Shown: piece by piece, positions 9,258 through 20,000 of the stretch
How positions within the stretch are numbered: position 1 is the stretch's first letter
Layout: each line of letters opens with the position of its first letter
NCBI GenBank assembly: GCA_902384685.1
Contig: CABMCU010000120.1
Coordinates: 1-37,449, forward strand
Reading direction: 5' to 3'
DNA: 37,449 nt
DNA from: an uncultured archaeon
GTDB lineage: Archaea; Thermoplasmatota; E2; DHVEG-1
The notes under the pieces: model-generated
Database searches by the model: none
Told to the model about the DNA's origin: nothing
Seen by the model: only the letters and a program-made list of their open reading frames with translations
Made by a program: the position numbers and the translations under genes

Positions 9258-10607
9258 TTATTCTGGGGCTTGTGCTATGAAGCCTTGTTGCATTAATGAT
9301 TGTGTAACATCACGGGATTTTTTAATGATGGAATTTGCATGATCGTAGAGATTTTGTCGGGATGGTTTGATACGTGCAATACCCTGCGAGATTGCTTTCA
9401 TTCCTACCGCAACAGCTTCTCGGGGAAACACTTCCCAGGAATCCATTGTTGGAACAATATATGTGTCACTGAGTCCGGTGTCTTCCGCTGTTTTTGCTAA
9501 CTCGTACGCTGCAGCGATGCACATTTCATCGGTAATGGTTTCTGCACGGACATCAAGGGTACCTCTGAAGATGCCGGGGAAACCAAGGGAGTTGTTGATC
9601 TGATTAGGAAAATCTGATCTACCTGTCGCAATAATACGGGCTCCCGCTTCCTTCGCCTCCCACGGCCAGATCTCAGGGATGGGATTTGCGGTTGCAAATA
9701 TGATAGAGTCATCAGCCATGGTTGTTACCCATTCTTTTTTGATTGTTCCAGGACCGGGTTTACTTGCCGCAAGGCAGATATCCGTATCATGTAACGCTTC
9801 TGAGACATCACCGGTTCGCCCCTCCGCGTTTGATTTGAGGCACATCTGCCATTTCTCAGGGTTTTGATCTTTTTCTTTTTCTAGGTCTTTTCTCGAAGAA
9901 TGAAGAATTCCTTTGCTATCTGCCATGATGATGTTTTTTTGTTTTATTCCTGCAGCAATAAGAACACGTGCTATTGCAATATTTGCTGCGCCAGCTCCAA
10001 CCATAGAAACCGACGCGGTGCTTAGAGGTTTTCCGACGATTTTTAATGCATTAATCGCTCCTGCGGTGACTATGGTTGCTGTCCCTTGTTGGTCATCATG
10101 CCAGACAGGGATATCCATTTCTTTTCGGAGCCTATTGAGGATGTAGAAGCATTTTGGTTTTGCGATATCTTCAAGATTGATGCCACCGAAACTTGGTTTG
10201 AGCCATTTCACTGCTTGGATGATTTCATCGGGATCCTTGGTATCAAGGCAGAGGGGGTACGCATCGACACCGCCGAGATATTTGAAGAGAAGCGATTTTC
10301 CTTCCATCACAGGCAGTCCTGCTTCTGGTCCGATGTCACCAAGTCCTAATACGCGGGTGCCATCGCTGACAATCGCAACGGTGTTCCATTTGTTTGTATA
10401 ATCATAGACTTTAAGTGGATGCTTCTGGATTTCCTTGCAGGGCTCTGCAACACCAGGGGTGTACCAGATCGCGAAATCATTGAAATCTTTAATGCGACAT
10501 TTTGGTAACACCTCGATTTTTCCATGGTAAAACGGATGGAGTCGCATAGCGTCTTTTCCTGGTTTGTTCGCTTTTTCGATGAGTTGTTTTTCATTAATCT
10601 GTTTCAT
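9258..10607 (-). CDS. NAD(P)-dependent malic enzyme
   Basis: WYTPGVAEPCKEI, GLGDIGPEAGLPVMEGKSLLFK, VWHDDQQGTATIV, SMVGAGAANIAIAR, FATANPIPEI motifs. Confidence 0.93.
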   Translation of the reverse strand: MKQINEKQLIEKANKPGKDAMRLHPFYHGKIEVLPKCRIKDFNDFAIWYTPGVAEPCKEIQKHPLKVYDYTNKWNTVAIVSDGTRVLGLGDIGPEAGLPVMEGKSLLFKYLGGVDAYPLCLDTKDPDEIIQAVKWLKPSFGGINLEDIAKPKCFYILNRLRKEMDIPVWHDDQQGTATIVTAGAINALKIVGKPLSTASVSMVGAGAANIAIARVLIAAGIKQKNIIMADSKGILHSSRKDLEKEKDQNPEKWQMCLKSNAEGRTGDVSEALHDTDICLAASKPGPGTIKKEWVTTMADDSIIFATANPIPEIWPWEAKEAGARIIATGRSDFPNQINNSLGFPGIFRGTLDVRAETITDEMCIAAAYELAKTAEDTGLSDTYIVPTMDSWEVFPREAVAVGMKAISQGIARIKPSRQNLYDHANSIIKKSRDVTQSLMQQGFIAQAPE

Positions 10608-10746
10608 AACAGGCCCCCACGTCGAGGGATATCATGTTTCTCTATATTAATTTACATTATTTCGCAGGATAAGAAGAGCGATAAAATTTTATTGATAGTT
10701 TTAAATATGATATTCGGATAAACTTTTTGCAGAGAAGTCGGAAAAG

Positions 10747-10769
10747 TATATATAGTTAACAATTGTTAA
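10747..10769 (+). promoter_or_regulatory. TATA box (TATATATA, 10747-10754) followed by 14-bp perfect palindrome TTAACAATTGTTAA (10756-10769)
   Basis: GGAAAAG purine-rich BRE-like stretch directly upstream; ATG of first gene at 10794. Confidence 0.75.
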
Positions 10770-10793
10770 TTTAATAGATAGAGTGAGACGGAA

Positions 10794-11321
10794 ATGAGCA
10801 TTATCGACTTGACTTCTATGGGGGAACCACAGTCAGATCTGAAAAAAGAACTCAACGACAGACTCACAAAACTACAAGACGAAATCTCAGAGTATTGCTT
10901 TCAATGCGCGAAATGCACCTCAGGCTGTGAAGCACACAAACTCCTTGAGCTTGAGCCACATAAAATCGTCGCCCTTCTGAAACGAGGATTGATCAACGAA
11001 CTGGTCAACTCTGATGTCATTTGGACCTGTATGACCTGCCAGAAATGCAGAGAGCGCTGCCCACAACGCGTCGCACCCGTCGAAATCCTGTTTGCATTGA
11101 AAAACATGGCAGTAGCAAGCGGGAAACAAATTCCAGGAAAATACACAGGGATGCTGCAATCCATTCTCTCAATGGGACTCATCCAGGATATTCAACAGAC
11201 CACAACCCGTTCAAACAAAATTCTGAAACGAGACGAACTTGGACTTCCTCCACCTTCAAAGCCAACTGATGTAGCTAAGTTTCAAGCAGGAATTATGAAG
11301 ATCGCGATAGAAAAGGTATAG
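10794..11321 (+). CDS. hdrC: Heterodisulfide reductase subunit C-like
   Basis: CFQCAKCTSGC and CMTCQKCRERCP 4Fe-4S motifs; precedes hdrB. Confidence 0.88.
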   Translation: MSIIDLTSMGEPQSDLKKELNDRLTKLQDEISEYCFQCAKCTSGCEAHKLLELEPHKIVALLKRGLINELVNSDVIWTCMTCQKCRERCPQRVAPVEILFALKNMAVASGKQIPGKYTGMLQSILSMGLIQDIQQTTTRSNKILKRDELGLPPPSKPTDVAKFQAGIMKIAIEKV

Positions 11322-11326
11322 ACACG

Positions 11327-12205
11327 ATGAAAAAGAAATTCGCATTGTTTCCCGGTTGTTTAATGCCCACTGAGCAATATGCTTATGAGCTTTCGATCAG
11401 AGAAACACTCCCCTTGTTAGATGTTGAACTTGTCGATGTGGAAGGGTTTTCATGCTGTGGGGAACCTATGAAAAGTGTGAATCAGCTTCTCACACTGTAT
11501 CTCTCTGCAAGGAACCTAGCGATTGCTGAGAAGCATCAACTGGACGTTTTTGTCCCCTGTGCAATGTGTCATCTCGCATTAACGGAATGCCAGCATGTTC
11601 TTGAAGAAAACCCAGCGATGAAAGAACGTATCAATGGGATGCTTGCTGCTGAAGGATTAAAATATACCGAGAAAAGACAAGTTGTTCATACCGTTGACCT
11701 CTTACATGACCAGGTGGGGATAGAAAAAATAAAGGAACACGTGAAAAAGCCGTTGAACGGATTAAAGATCGCAGCACATTACGGGTGTCATATCCTACGT
11801 CCCAGTGAAATCGGTCGCCCGGATGATTCTGAACATCCGCAAAAAATCGAAGCAATCCTGAAGGTATTGGGTGCAGAGCCGATAAGCTATCCTCAGAAAC
11901 TTGATTGCTGCGGCGCACCCTTGCTTGCGAACCTGCCAGAGTCCGCGTTAACAAAAACAGGTCAGAAACTGCAGGCGATACAAGAACAAGGAATCCAAGG
12001 TTTGGTTGATGTCTGCCCCTGGTGTCATAAGATGTTTGACAGCAAGCAAACCAAAGCAGGGGAGACAGTGGCTGTAAAACTCGATGTCCCTGTATTGTAT
12101 CTCACCCAGTTACTTGGACTAGCTATGGGGATTAGTGGCGAGAAGCTCGGACTGGAACTGAATTTGAGTCCTGTTGAAAAAATCCAGCTTGGAGACGTGC
12201 AATAA
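11327..12205 (+). CDS. hdrB: Heterodisulfide reductase subunit B-like (two CCG domains)
   Basis: PGC...SCCGEP...CAMCH and GCH...DCCGAP...CPWCH. Confidence 0.92.
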   Translation: MKKKFALFPGCLMPTEQYAYELSIRETLPLLDVELVDVEGFSCCGEPMKSVNQLLTLYLSARNLAIAEKHQLDVFVPCAMCHLALTECQHVLEENPAMKERINGMLAAEGLKYTEKRQVVHTVDLLHDQVGIEKIKEHVKKPLNGLKIAAHYGCHILRPSEIGRPDDSEHPQKIEAILKVLGAEPISYPQKLDCCGAPLLANLPESALTKTGQKLQAIQEQGIQGLVDVCPWCHKMFDSKQTKAGETVAVKLDVPVLYLTQLLGLAMGISGEKLGLELNLSPVEKIQLGDVQ

Positions 12206-14164
12206 ATGCGTCGCATCGGCGTATTCGTCTGTCATTGCGGGATTAATATCGCACAAAACGTCGATGTCAAAGCACTTACCGATTACGCGAGCCAACTCAA
12301 TGGTGTTGTCGTCGCAAAGGAATACAAATATATGTGCTCTGATGTAGGCGCATCACTTATCAAAAACACAATTAAAGAATTTAAGCTTGACGGCGTGGTC
12401 ATCGCATCCTGTTCACCCCGCATGCATGAACACACCTTCCGACGAGTCGCCAATGATGGCGGGGTAAATCCGTACAGAGTAGAAATCTCCAATATTCGTG
12501 AACAATGCAGCTGGGCACATAGTAACAAAGAACAAGCGACAGAGAAAGCCAAATACCTTGTTCGCAGCGCAGTATCAAAAGCATTATCACTTGAACCATT
12601 GAAACCGTCAACATTAAAGGTTATTCCGGAAGCACTTGTAATCGGGGGAGGAATCGCAGGAATTCAAACATCCCTTGATCTCGCCAACGATGGCTTCAAA
12701 GTCCACCTGGTGGAACGAGACCCTAGCATCGGCGGCCATATGGCACAACTAGACAAAACCTTCCCAACCCTTGATTGTTCCTCGTGCATCCTTACTCCAA
12801 AGATGATGGAAGTCGCAAACCATGACAACATCGAACTATTAAGCTACTCAGAAGTGACTAGTATCGAAGGAAGCATCGGCAATTACACAGTGAAGATACG
12901 GAAGAAACCACGCTATGTCGATGTTGACAAATGTACGGGGTGTGGTGATTGTGCCTCCGCATGTCGGCTCAAAGATAGAATTCTCAGTGAATTTAACCAA
13001 GGAATGGGAAAACGAGGCGCAGCCTATATGCCGTTTCCTCAAGCGGTGCCATTGAAATACGTTATCGACGACAAGAAATGTCTGTTTTTAACGAAAGGGA
13101 AATGCGGGGATGAACCTCTTTGTAAGAAAGCCTGTGCGCAAGGTGCCATTATCTTTGATCAGAAAGAAGAGATTGTGGAACGAAAGGTCGGTGCAATCAT
13201 CGTTGCAACCGGATATGATGTCATGGACCCTAACTCAGTGTATGAATATGGTTACGATCAATCTCCTGATATCATCACCACCCTAGAGATGGAACGATTG
13301 ATTAGCTCCTCCGGACCAACGAAAGGGGATATCCTACGACCATCTAACCAGCAGAAACCAAAGAGTGTTACCTTCATTCTCTGTGTCGGTTCCCGTGATG
13401 AGACTCAGTGTACCTGGTGCTGCCGGATCGGATGTATGACCACGTTGAAGCAAGCCTACCTTCTCCGTGAGAAGCTTGGGGAGGACGTTGAGATAAACGT
13501 CTGCTATAATGACCTGCGCTCTTTTGGGAAAGGTTATGAAGAATTCTATCGTACGGTCAGAGGTCTTCAAACGAACATTTTCCGTGGTTTTCCATCTGAA
13601 GTACGGACCATAAAAGACTATCTCAAAATCGATATTTTTGATACGACGACAAGTAAGTTGTTTGAGATAAAAACCGATATGGTCGTCCTTGTTCCGGCGA
13701 TGATGCCGCGAGCTGATACGATTGAGTTTTCACGATTGCTTCATTTGACGTTAAGCGGGGACGGGTTCTTCCTTGAGGCACATCCGAAGCTTCGTCCAGT
13801 TGACACATTTGTGAATGGTATATTTATCGCTGGATGCTGCCAAGGACCAAAAGACATTCAGGACACGGTCTCCCAGGCAGGTGCTGCTGCATCACGTGCA
13901 GCAACAATCTTATCCCAGGATGAACTGGAGATAGACCCATTAATCGCGATGGTTGATGAGGATGTATGCACCGGGTGCGGCATCTGCGTTGAAATCTGTC
14001 CGTACGAAGCACGTACGCTCAATGAACGAAAGCGGATCGCTGAGGTGAACGACGCCTTGTGCGTTGGTTGTGGTGGCTGTATCGCAGCCTGTCCGAGTAA
14101 TGCATCGATTCATAAGAATTTCACAAAGAAACAACTGCTGAATATGGTTGACGACATCATGTGA
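12206..14164 (+). CDS. hdrA: Heterodisulfide reductase subunit A-like flavoprotein
   Basis: IGVFVCHCGINI N-terminal domain, GGGIAGIQ, LDCSSCILTPKM, inserted ferredoxin, C-terminal two 4Fe-4S (CTGCGICVEICP, CVGCGGCIAACP). Confidence 0.93.
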   Translation: MRRIGVFVCHCGINIAQNVDVKALTDYASQLNGVVVAKEYKYMCSDVGASLIKNTIKEFKLDGVVIASCSPRMHEHTFRRVANDGGVNPYRVEISNIREQCSWAHSNKEQATEKAKYLVRSAVSKALSLEPLKPSTLKVIPEALVIGGGIAGIQTSLDLANDGFKVHLVERDPSIGGHMAQLDKTFPTLDCSSCILTPKMMEVANHDNIELLSYSEVTSIEGSIGNYTVKIRKKPRYVDVDKCTGCGDCASACRLKDRILSEFNQGMGKRGAAYMPFPQAVPLKYVIDDKKCLFLTKGKCGDEPLCKKACAQGAIIFDQKEEIVERKVGAIIVATGYDVMDPNSVYEYGYDQSPDIITTLEMERLISSSGPTKGDILRPSNQQKPKSVTFILCVGSRDETQCTWCCRIGCMTTLKQAYLLREKLGEDVEINVCYNDLRSFGKGYEEFYRTVRGLQTNIFRGFPSEVRTIKDYLKIDIFDTTTSKLFEIKTDMVVLVPAMMPRADTIEFSRLLHLTLSGDGFFLEAHPKLRPVDTFVNGIFIAGCCQGPKDIQDTVSQAGAAASRAATILSQDELEIDPLIAMVDEDVCTGCGICVEICPYEARTLNERKRIAEVNDALCVGCGGCIAACPSNASIHKNFTKKQLLNMVDDIM

Positions 14165-15105
14165 GTGTTACCAAGATGACGGATGAAAAGAACCCAACGA
14201 CTTCCACTGCGAAACACGGCTCAGTGTTGGTATTGGGTGGTGGGATTGCTGGTATTCAGTCAGCATTGGATCTTGCTGATGCAGGATTTAAGGTGTACCT
14301 CATTGAAAAACAACCAAGTATTGGGGGGACAATGCCCCAGCTTGATAAAACATTCCCGACTAATGATTGTGCTATGTGTATTCTCGCCCCAAAACTTGTT
14401 GCCACCGGCAGACATCCAAACATAGATCTTTTAACCTACTCTGATCTGAAAAAAATAGAGGGCGAAGCTGGTGATTTTACTGTTACCATCAACAAAAAAG
14501 CACGATCTGTTGATGAAGTTCTCTGCAATGGGTGCGGGTTGTGCGTAGAAAACTGTCTCGTCCGATTCAAACCACAGAAACCAACGCACTATGACGCAAA
14601 AAAAGCACTTGAGAAAAACGACCTCAGAACAGTAGACGGCATCATAAACACTTATGGGAAAACATCTGATGCACTCATCCCTATCATGCAGGCGATAAAC
14701 GAACATTATAATTACCTTCCAAAAAATATTCTAAGCTATGTCGCTCAAGAGGTAGATGTTCCTCTTGCACAGGTGTACCATGTCGCAACCTTTTATACCT
14801 CGTTTTCTTTGAAACCACGAGGAAAACACATCATAAAAGTGTGTATGGGTACTGCCTGCCATGTGCGTGGGAGCCCTAGAGTACTTGATGAGATACAGCG
14901 TCTTCTGAAGATAGAACCTGGTGAAACGACCGATGATGATATGTTTACATTGGAGACCGTGAACTGCCTTGGTGCCTGTGCATTAGGACCTGTGGTAGTT
15001 GTTGATGAGAAATATTACATGGTAAAACCTGGTGAGTTTGGTAAGATACTAAATACTATCACTCTTGAGAAGAGTTCTCCTCTTGTCGCAGAGGTGAAAC
15101 AATGA
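14161..15105 (+). CDS. Fusion: HdrA N-terminal fragment (FAD Rossmann half + first ferredoxin motif) - NuoE-like [2Fe-2S] protein
   Basis: Residues ~20-135: VLVLGGGIAGIQSALDLADAG, PTNDCAMCILAPK, CNGCGLCVENC (HdrA). Residues ~141-314: ALIPIMQAINEHYNYLPKNILSYVAQE, CMGTACHVRGS, CLGACALGPVVVVD (NuoE). Confidence 0.9.
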   Translation: MSVTKMTDEKNPTTSTAKHGSVLVLGGGIAGIQSALDLADAGFKVYLIEKQPSIGGTMPQLDKTFPTNDCAMCILAPKLVATGRHPNIDLLTYSDLKKIEGEAGDFTVTINKKARSVDEVLCNGCGLCVENCLVRFKPQKPTHYDAKKALEKNDLRTVDGIINTYGKTSDALIPIMQAINEHYNYLPKNILSYVAQEVDVPLAQVYHVATFYTSFSLKPRGKHIIKVCMGTACHVRGSPRVLDEIQRLLKIEPGETTDDDMFTLETVNCLGACALGPVVVVDEKYYMVKPGEFGKILNTITLEKSSPLVAEVKQ

Positions 15106-17036
15106 GCGGGAATGATGCAGCTTCATCGAAGACTTCCATCTCACCTGATGAGATTATACAGAGGTTAAAACTGATACCACTTCACTCGCTACAAGAACTA
15201 GAGGATCTCATTTATAAACTCATGAAAGAAAGAGACAACGATAAAAGAAGAACGATCGTGGTTGCTGGTGGCACCTGTGGTCATGCTCGTGGATCACAGG
15301 ATATCTTGCATACGGTGCGAGATGAGCTTGATAAAGCAGGGCTCGGGAAAAGTGTTACTCTCAGAGCCAGTGGTTGTCTCGGGTATTGTGATCAGGAGCC
15401 TCTCATCCTTATTCTCCCAGAACTAATATTTTACCCAAGAGTTATTCCTTCCCAGGTTTCAGATATTGTCACCAAGACAGTGAAAAATGGTACGGCCATA
15501 GAAGATCTCTTGTGGAAGGATCCTGTGAGTGGGAAACGTATTTCCCGCATTGATGATCTTCCTTTTTATAAAAAACAAGTACGTGTTATTTCTGGGAACA
15601 ACGAGTATATTGATCCTGGTAATATTCTTGATTATCTTGCGATCGGTGGATATTCCGGGTTAGTGAATATATTACGACAGCAGACACGCCCTGAAGACAT
15701 CGTTGGGATAATTACAAAATCAGGTTTGAGAGGTCGTGGTGGCGCTGGTTTTCCTACAGGGAAGAAATGGGAATCAGCACGGAAAGCTCCTTCGGTAGAT
15801 GGAATAAAATATGTGATCTGTAATGCTGATGAGGGGGATCCTGGAGCATATGCGAATCGCAGTCTTCTCGAGGCGAATCCCCATAGTGTCTTAGAGGGTT
15901 TGATTATTGGTGCATATGCAGTGGGTTCAAACAAAGGGTATATCTATGTACGAGCAGAATATCCGTTGGCCATCCAATATTTTGATCTTGCAATACGAAG
16001 CGCGGAAGCACTAGGTCTGCTGGGAGAGGACATATTGAACTCTGGATTCTCTTTTCATGTGAAAATCGCGAAGGGGGGAGGAGCATTTGTTTGTGGAGAA
16101 TCCACGGCGCTTATGGCATCTATTGAAGGTAAAGCTGGTGAGCCGCGGGTCAAGCACATTCATAGTACGACACGAGGGTTATTTGAACGGCCGACTGTGC
16201 TGAATAATGTAGAGACATGGGCAAACATTCCTCTCATCGTCAACAAGGGTGCTGAGTGGTATAAAGAAATAGGTACCGAAGGAAGTAAAGGAACCAAAAT
16301 ATTTTCTATTGTTGGAAAGGTCAACAACACCGGTCTTGTTGAAGTTCCTATGGGAGTAACGATTCGAGAGATAGTTTATGAGATGGGTGGTGGGATAAAA
16401 GAAGGCAAGAAATTTAAGGCAGTACAAATTGGTGGGCCTTCTGGTGGCTGTATCCCCGAGCAACACCTCAATCTTCCTATTGACTACGACAGTCTTAGTG
16501 AGTCAGGAGCGATGATGGGCTCTGGTGGTATGATTGTGATGGATGAGAACACCTGCATGGTGGATGTCGCAAAATATTTCGTGAATTTCTTAAAAAATGA
16601 ATCCTGTGGGAAATGCACCTCCTGCCGTGAGGGCCTTGTTCAGATGCATGGGATGTTGGCTGATATCACGGAAGGCAGAGGTCGAAAAGAAGATATCGAA
16701 CTGTTAGAAGAACTAGCAGAGATCGTAAAGGATGCATCACTGTGCCAATTAGGAATCACTGCTCCAAATCCGATCCTGACGACCCTGCGGTATTTCAGAG
16801 ACGAATATGAGGCACACATCAGAGACAAGAAATGTCCTGCTCATGTATGCAAACCCTTGATCACATTTACTGTTGATGCAAAAAAATGCGTCGGCTGCCA
16901 ACTATGCGCTAAGAAATGCCCAGTAGGAGCAGTATCAGGAAAATCGAAACAGGTTCATGCCATTAACCAGAAGATCTGCATTAAATGCGGTATTTGTTAT
17001 GATGCTTGTAAGTTTGATGCACTGGAGGTGCAGTAA
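15102..17036 (+). CDS. NuoF/HydB-type NADH-binding flavoprotein with N-terminal thioredoxin-like [2Fe-2S] and C-terminal 2x[4Fe-4S]
   Basis: GLRGRGGAGFPTGKKWESA, CNADEGDPGAYANRS, GGGAFVCGESTALMASIEG, ESCGKCTSCREG, C-terminal CVGCQLCAKKCP / CIKCGICYDACK. Confidence 0.93.
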   Translation: MSGNDAASSKTSISPDEIIQRLKLIPLHSLQELEDLIYKLMKERDNDKRRTIVVAGGTCGHARGSQDILHTVRDELDKAGLGKSVTLRASGCLGYCDQEPLILILPELIFYPRVIPSQVSDIVTKTVKNGTAIEDLLWKDPVSGKRISRIDDLPFYKKQVRVISGNNEYIDPGNILDYLAIGGYSGLVNILRQQTRPEDIVGIITKSGLRGRGGAGFPTGKKWESARKAPSVDGIKYVICNADEGDPGAYANRSLLEANPHSVLEGLIIGAYAVGSNKGYIYVRAEYPLAIQYFDLAIRSAEALGLLGEDILNSGFSFHVKIAKGGGAFVCGESTALMASIEGKAGEPRVKHIHSTTRGLFERPTVLNNVETWANIPLIVNKGAEWYKEIGTEGSKGTKIFSIVGKVNNTGLVEVPMGVTIREIVYEMGGGIKEGKKFKAVQIGGPSGGCIPEQHLNLPIDYDSLSESGAMMGSGGMIVMDENTCMVDVAKYFVNFLKNESCGKCTSCREGLVQMHGMLADITEGRGRKEDIELLEELAEIVKDASLCQLGITAPNPILTTLRYFRDEYEAHIRDKKCPAHVCKPLITFTVDAKKCVGCQLCAKKCPVGAVSGKSKQVHAINQKICIKCGICYDACKFDALEVQ

Positions 17037-20000
17037 GTGGTTCTTGTTACCATTAATTCGAAAGAATACGAAGCAGCTCCAGATGAGACAGTGTTAGAGG
17101 TATGCAAGAAAAATAATATCTTCATACCAACCTTGTGTCACCATCCATCCATTACACCATACAGTTCCTGCAGACTCTGCATCGTGGAGGTCACTCAGAA
17201 AGGCTGGACGAAGCTGACCGCATCATGCAGTTTACCAGTAAAAGAAGGAATGATCATAGCGACAAACTCCCCACATGTTCAAAACGGAAGAAAAATTCTT
17301 ATGGAACTCTACCTCGCCCGCTGTCCCACATCAGAACAGATCAAAGAACTCGCCAATAAACTAGAAGTACAGAAAACTAGGTTTAAAACCTACACTGATC
17401 CAGACAATAAGTGTATTTTATGCGGGTTGTGTGTGAGGGTCTGCAATGAAGTAATGAAGGTGAAAGCATTAGGGTTTGCTCACCGTGGTGCAAAGAGAGA
17501 AATTGCGGTCCCCTTTCAAGAGTTTTCGCACGTTTGTATGACCTGTGGAGCATGTGCTTTTGTATGCCCGACACAATGTATTAATCTCTCTAAGTTAAGT
17601 CCGAACAAACCTGTACCTCTCACCAGTGATTTTGATGCAGGGATGGCGCAACGAGGAGCTATTTATACTCAATTCCCTCAGGCGATACCAAACGTCCCGG
17701 TTATCGATAAAAAAGCGTGTATGTATGCACTCAATGGTACGTGTAAATCTTGTGAAAACTTCTGCGAGAAAGACGCACTGAAGCATGGGCAAGAAGACAA
17801 AGAGATCAAGGTTGATGTTGGGTCTGTGATTATCTCCCCTGGTTTTGATACGTATGAACCACCGAAGGGTGATAGTTATGGATATCGGATCTTTCCAAAT
17901 GTGTTAACAAGTATTGAATTTGAACGGATGATTTCTTCATCAGGACCGTATAAAGGGCATCTTGCCCGTATTTCTGATGGTCAACCCCCGAAAAAGATCG
18001 CCTGGTTACAATGCGTTGGTTCCCGCGATGAAAGCTGTGACAGACAATATTGTTCTTCAGTTTGCTGTATGTATGCCACAAAAGAAGCGATTATCGCAAA
18101 GGAACACCTCCCCGGGGTTGATACCCATATCTATTTTATGGATATGCGTTCGTTTGGAAAGGATTTTGAAAAATATTATGACCGTGCAAAAGACGAGTAC
18201 GAGGTTGTGTATCGAAGGTGTCGTATCCCCCAAGTGGAACAGGATAGAAAGACAAAGCATCTGAGTATTCGATATGTGGATGATGATGGCGCCCTAAAGA
18301 AAGAATCATACGACATGGTTGTCCTCTCGGTGGGTTTACAACCCTGTAAAGATCTTGCTGAGATGAGTAAGATTCTTGAGGTGAATCTGAATCGTTATGG
18401 ATTCATTGAAACTGATCCGTTCTTCCAGGTGAAAACCTCACGAAAAGGGATTTATGCGTCAGGGACTGTTACCGAACCGAAAGATATCCCAGAGAGTGTT
18501 ACTCAGGCGTCTGCTGCTGCTGGGGAGGCGGCAAAGGATATCGCTGCGCTACGGGGAACAGAGATAATCCAGAAGGTATACCCTGATGAAAAAAACGTGA
18601 GTAATGAAAATCCGCGAATCGGTGTGTTTGTCTGTCATTGTGGCATCAATATTAGTGGCGTTGTTGATGTGAAGAAAATTGTCGCAGTTGCGCAGACCTT
18701 ACCTTTTGTTGTGTATGCGGATGATAGCCTTTATACATGTTCTCAGGATTCAAATGAAAAAATAAAGGAGAAAATAAAAGAACTTGGATTGAATCGGATT
18801 GTGATTGCATCCTGTACTCCGCGAACGCATGAACCCTTGTTCCAGGATACGCTTCGTGAGGCTGGACTGAATCCTCATCTTTTTGAGATGGCGAATATTC
18901 GGGATCAGAATTCATGGGTGCATAAAAATAATCCATTGAGTGCGACAGAAAAAGCAATCGATGCGGTGCGAATGGCGGTTGCCAAAGCATCAGATTTATC
19001 TCCTATTCATCATGCGAAAATTCCTGTAGTTAACCGCGCGTTGGTGATTGGCGGTGGTATTTCAGGGATGCAGGCTGCACTGTCAATTGCGGATCAAGGA
19101 TACGAGACCACACTCGTGGAAAAAGAATCTGATCTCGGCGGTCATCTCAAAGAGATCTACCTTGGGGCACAGGGGGAAAAACCGCAGGTGCTGTTAAAAC
19201 AGACAATTGAGCAGATCATGAGTCATCCTCATATTCAGGTCTTCACCAATACCGTAGTAGACCATATCTCTGGGTACGTTGGGAACTTTACGACAACACT
19301 ACTGGTTAAGAAGGAGATGTCGCCAGCGACGATTCAACATGGTGTCATTATCGTTGCGACTGGTGGGTTACCCTATGAACCAACAGAGTATCAGTATAAC
19401 AAAAGTAAGGATGTTCTCACTCAGACAGCGTTTGAAAAAGACTTGTTTGAAGAGAAATCGTATCTGAAGAATCTCAAAGAAGTGGCGATGATTCAGTGTG
19501 TTGGTTCGCGAAACGAGGATCATCCGTATTGTAGTAGGGTGTGCTGTTCTGAGGCGTTGAAGAATGCGCTTCGATTCAAGGAGCTGAACCCTGATGCTAC
19601 AGTATATGTGTTGTATCGTGATATTCGGACATATGGGTTCCGGGAAGATCTCTTGTATCAGAAAGCGCGGAAGAACGGTATTCTCTTCATCAGATTTGAG
19701 GATGATCACGAACCAGAGGTAACACTTACAGATGGAAAAATCATGGTGAAAACTAGGGACACTCTATTGAGACGGGAATTACATCTGCATCCAGATAAAC
19801 TTGTGTTAAGTACCGGGATCATCCCACAAGATAACACCGAATTAGCGCAACAGTTGAAAGTCCCATTAAACGAGGATGCGTTCTACGCTGAGGCTCATGT
19901 GAAGTTACGTCCGATTGATTTCTCTGCTGATGGTATTTTCCTGTGTGGTCTTGCGCATTCACCTCGATTTATTGAGGAATCGATTTTACAGGCGAAGGCG

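Noticed and set aside
14161-14565. HdrA N-fragment as a degraded pseudogene remnant
   Set aside because: FAD motif, Cys motif and all four ferredoxin cysteines are intact, alignment to the paralog is gap-free by hand count, and it is in frame with a complete NuoE.
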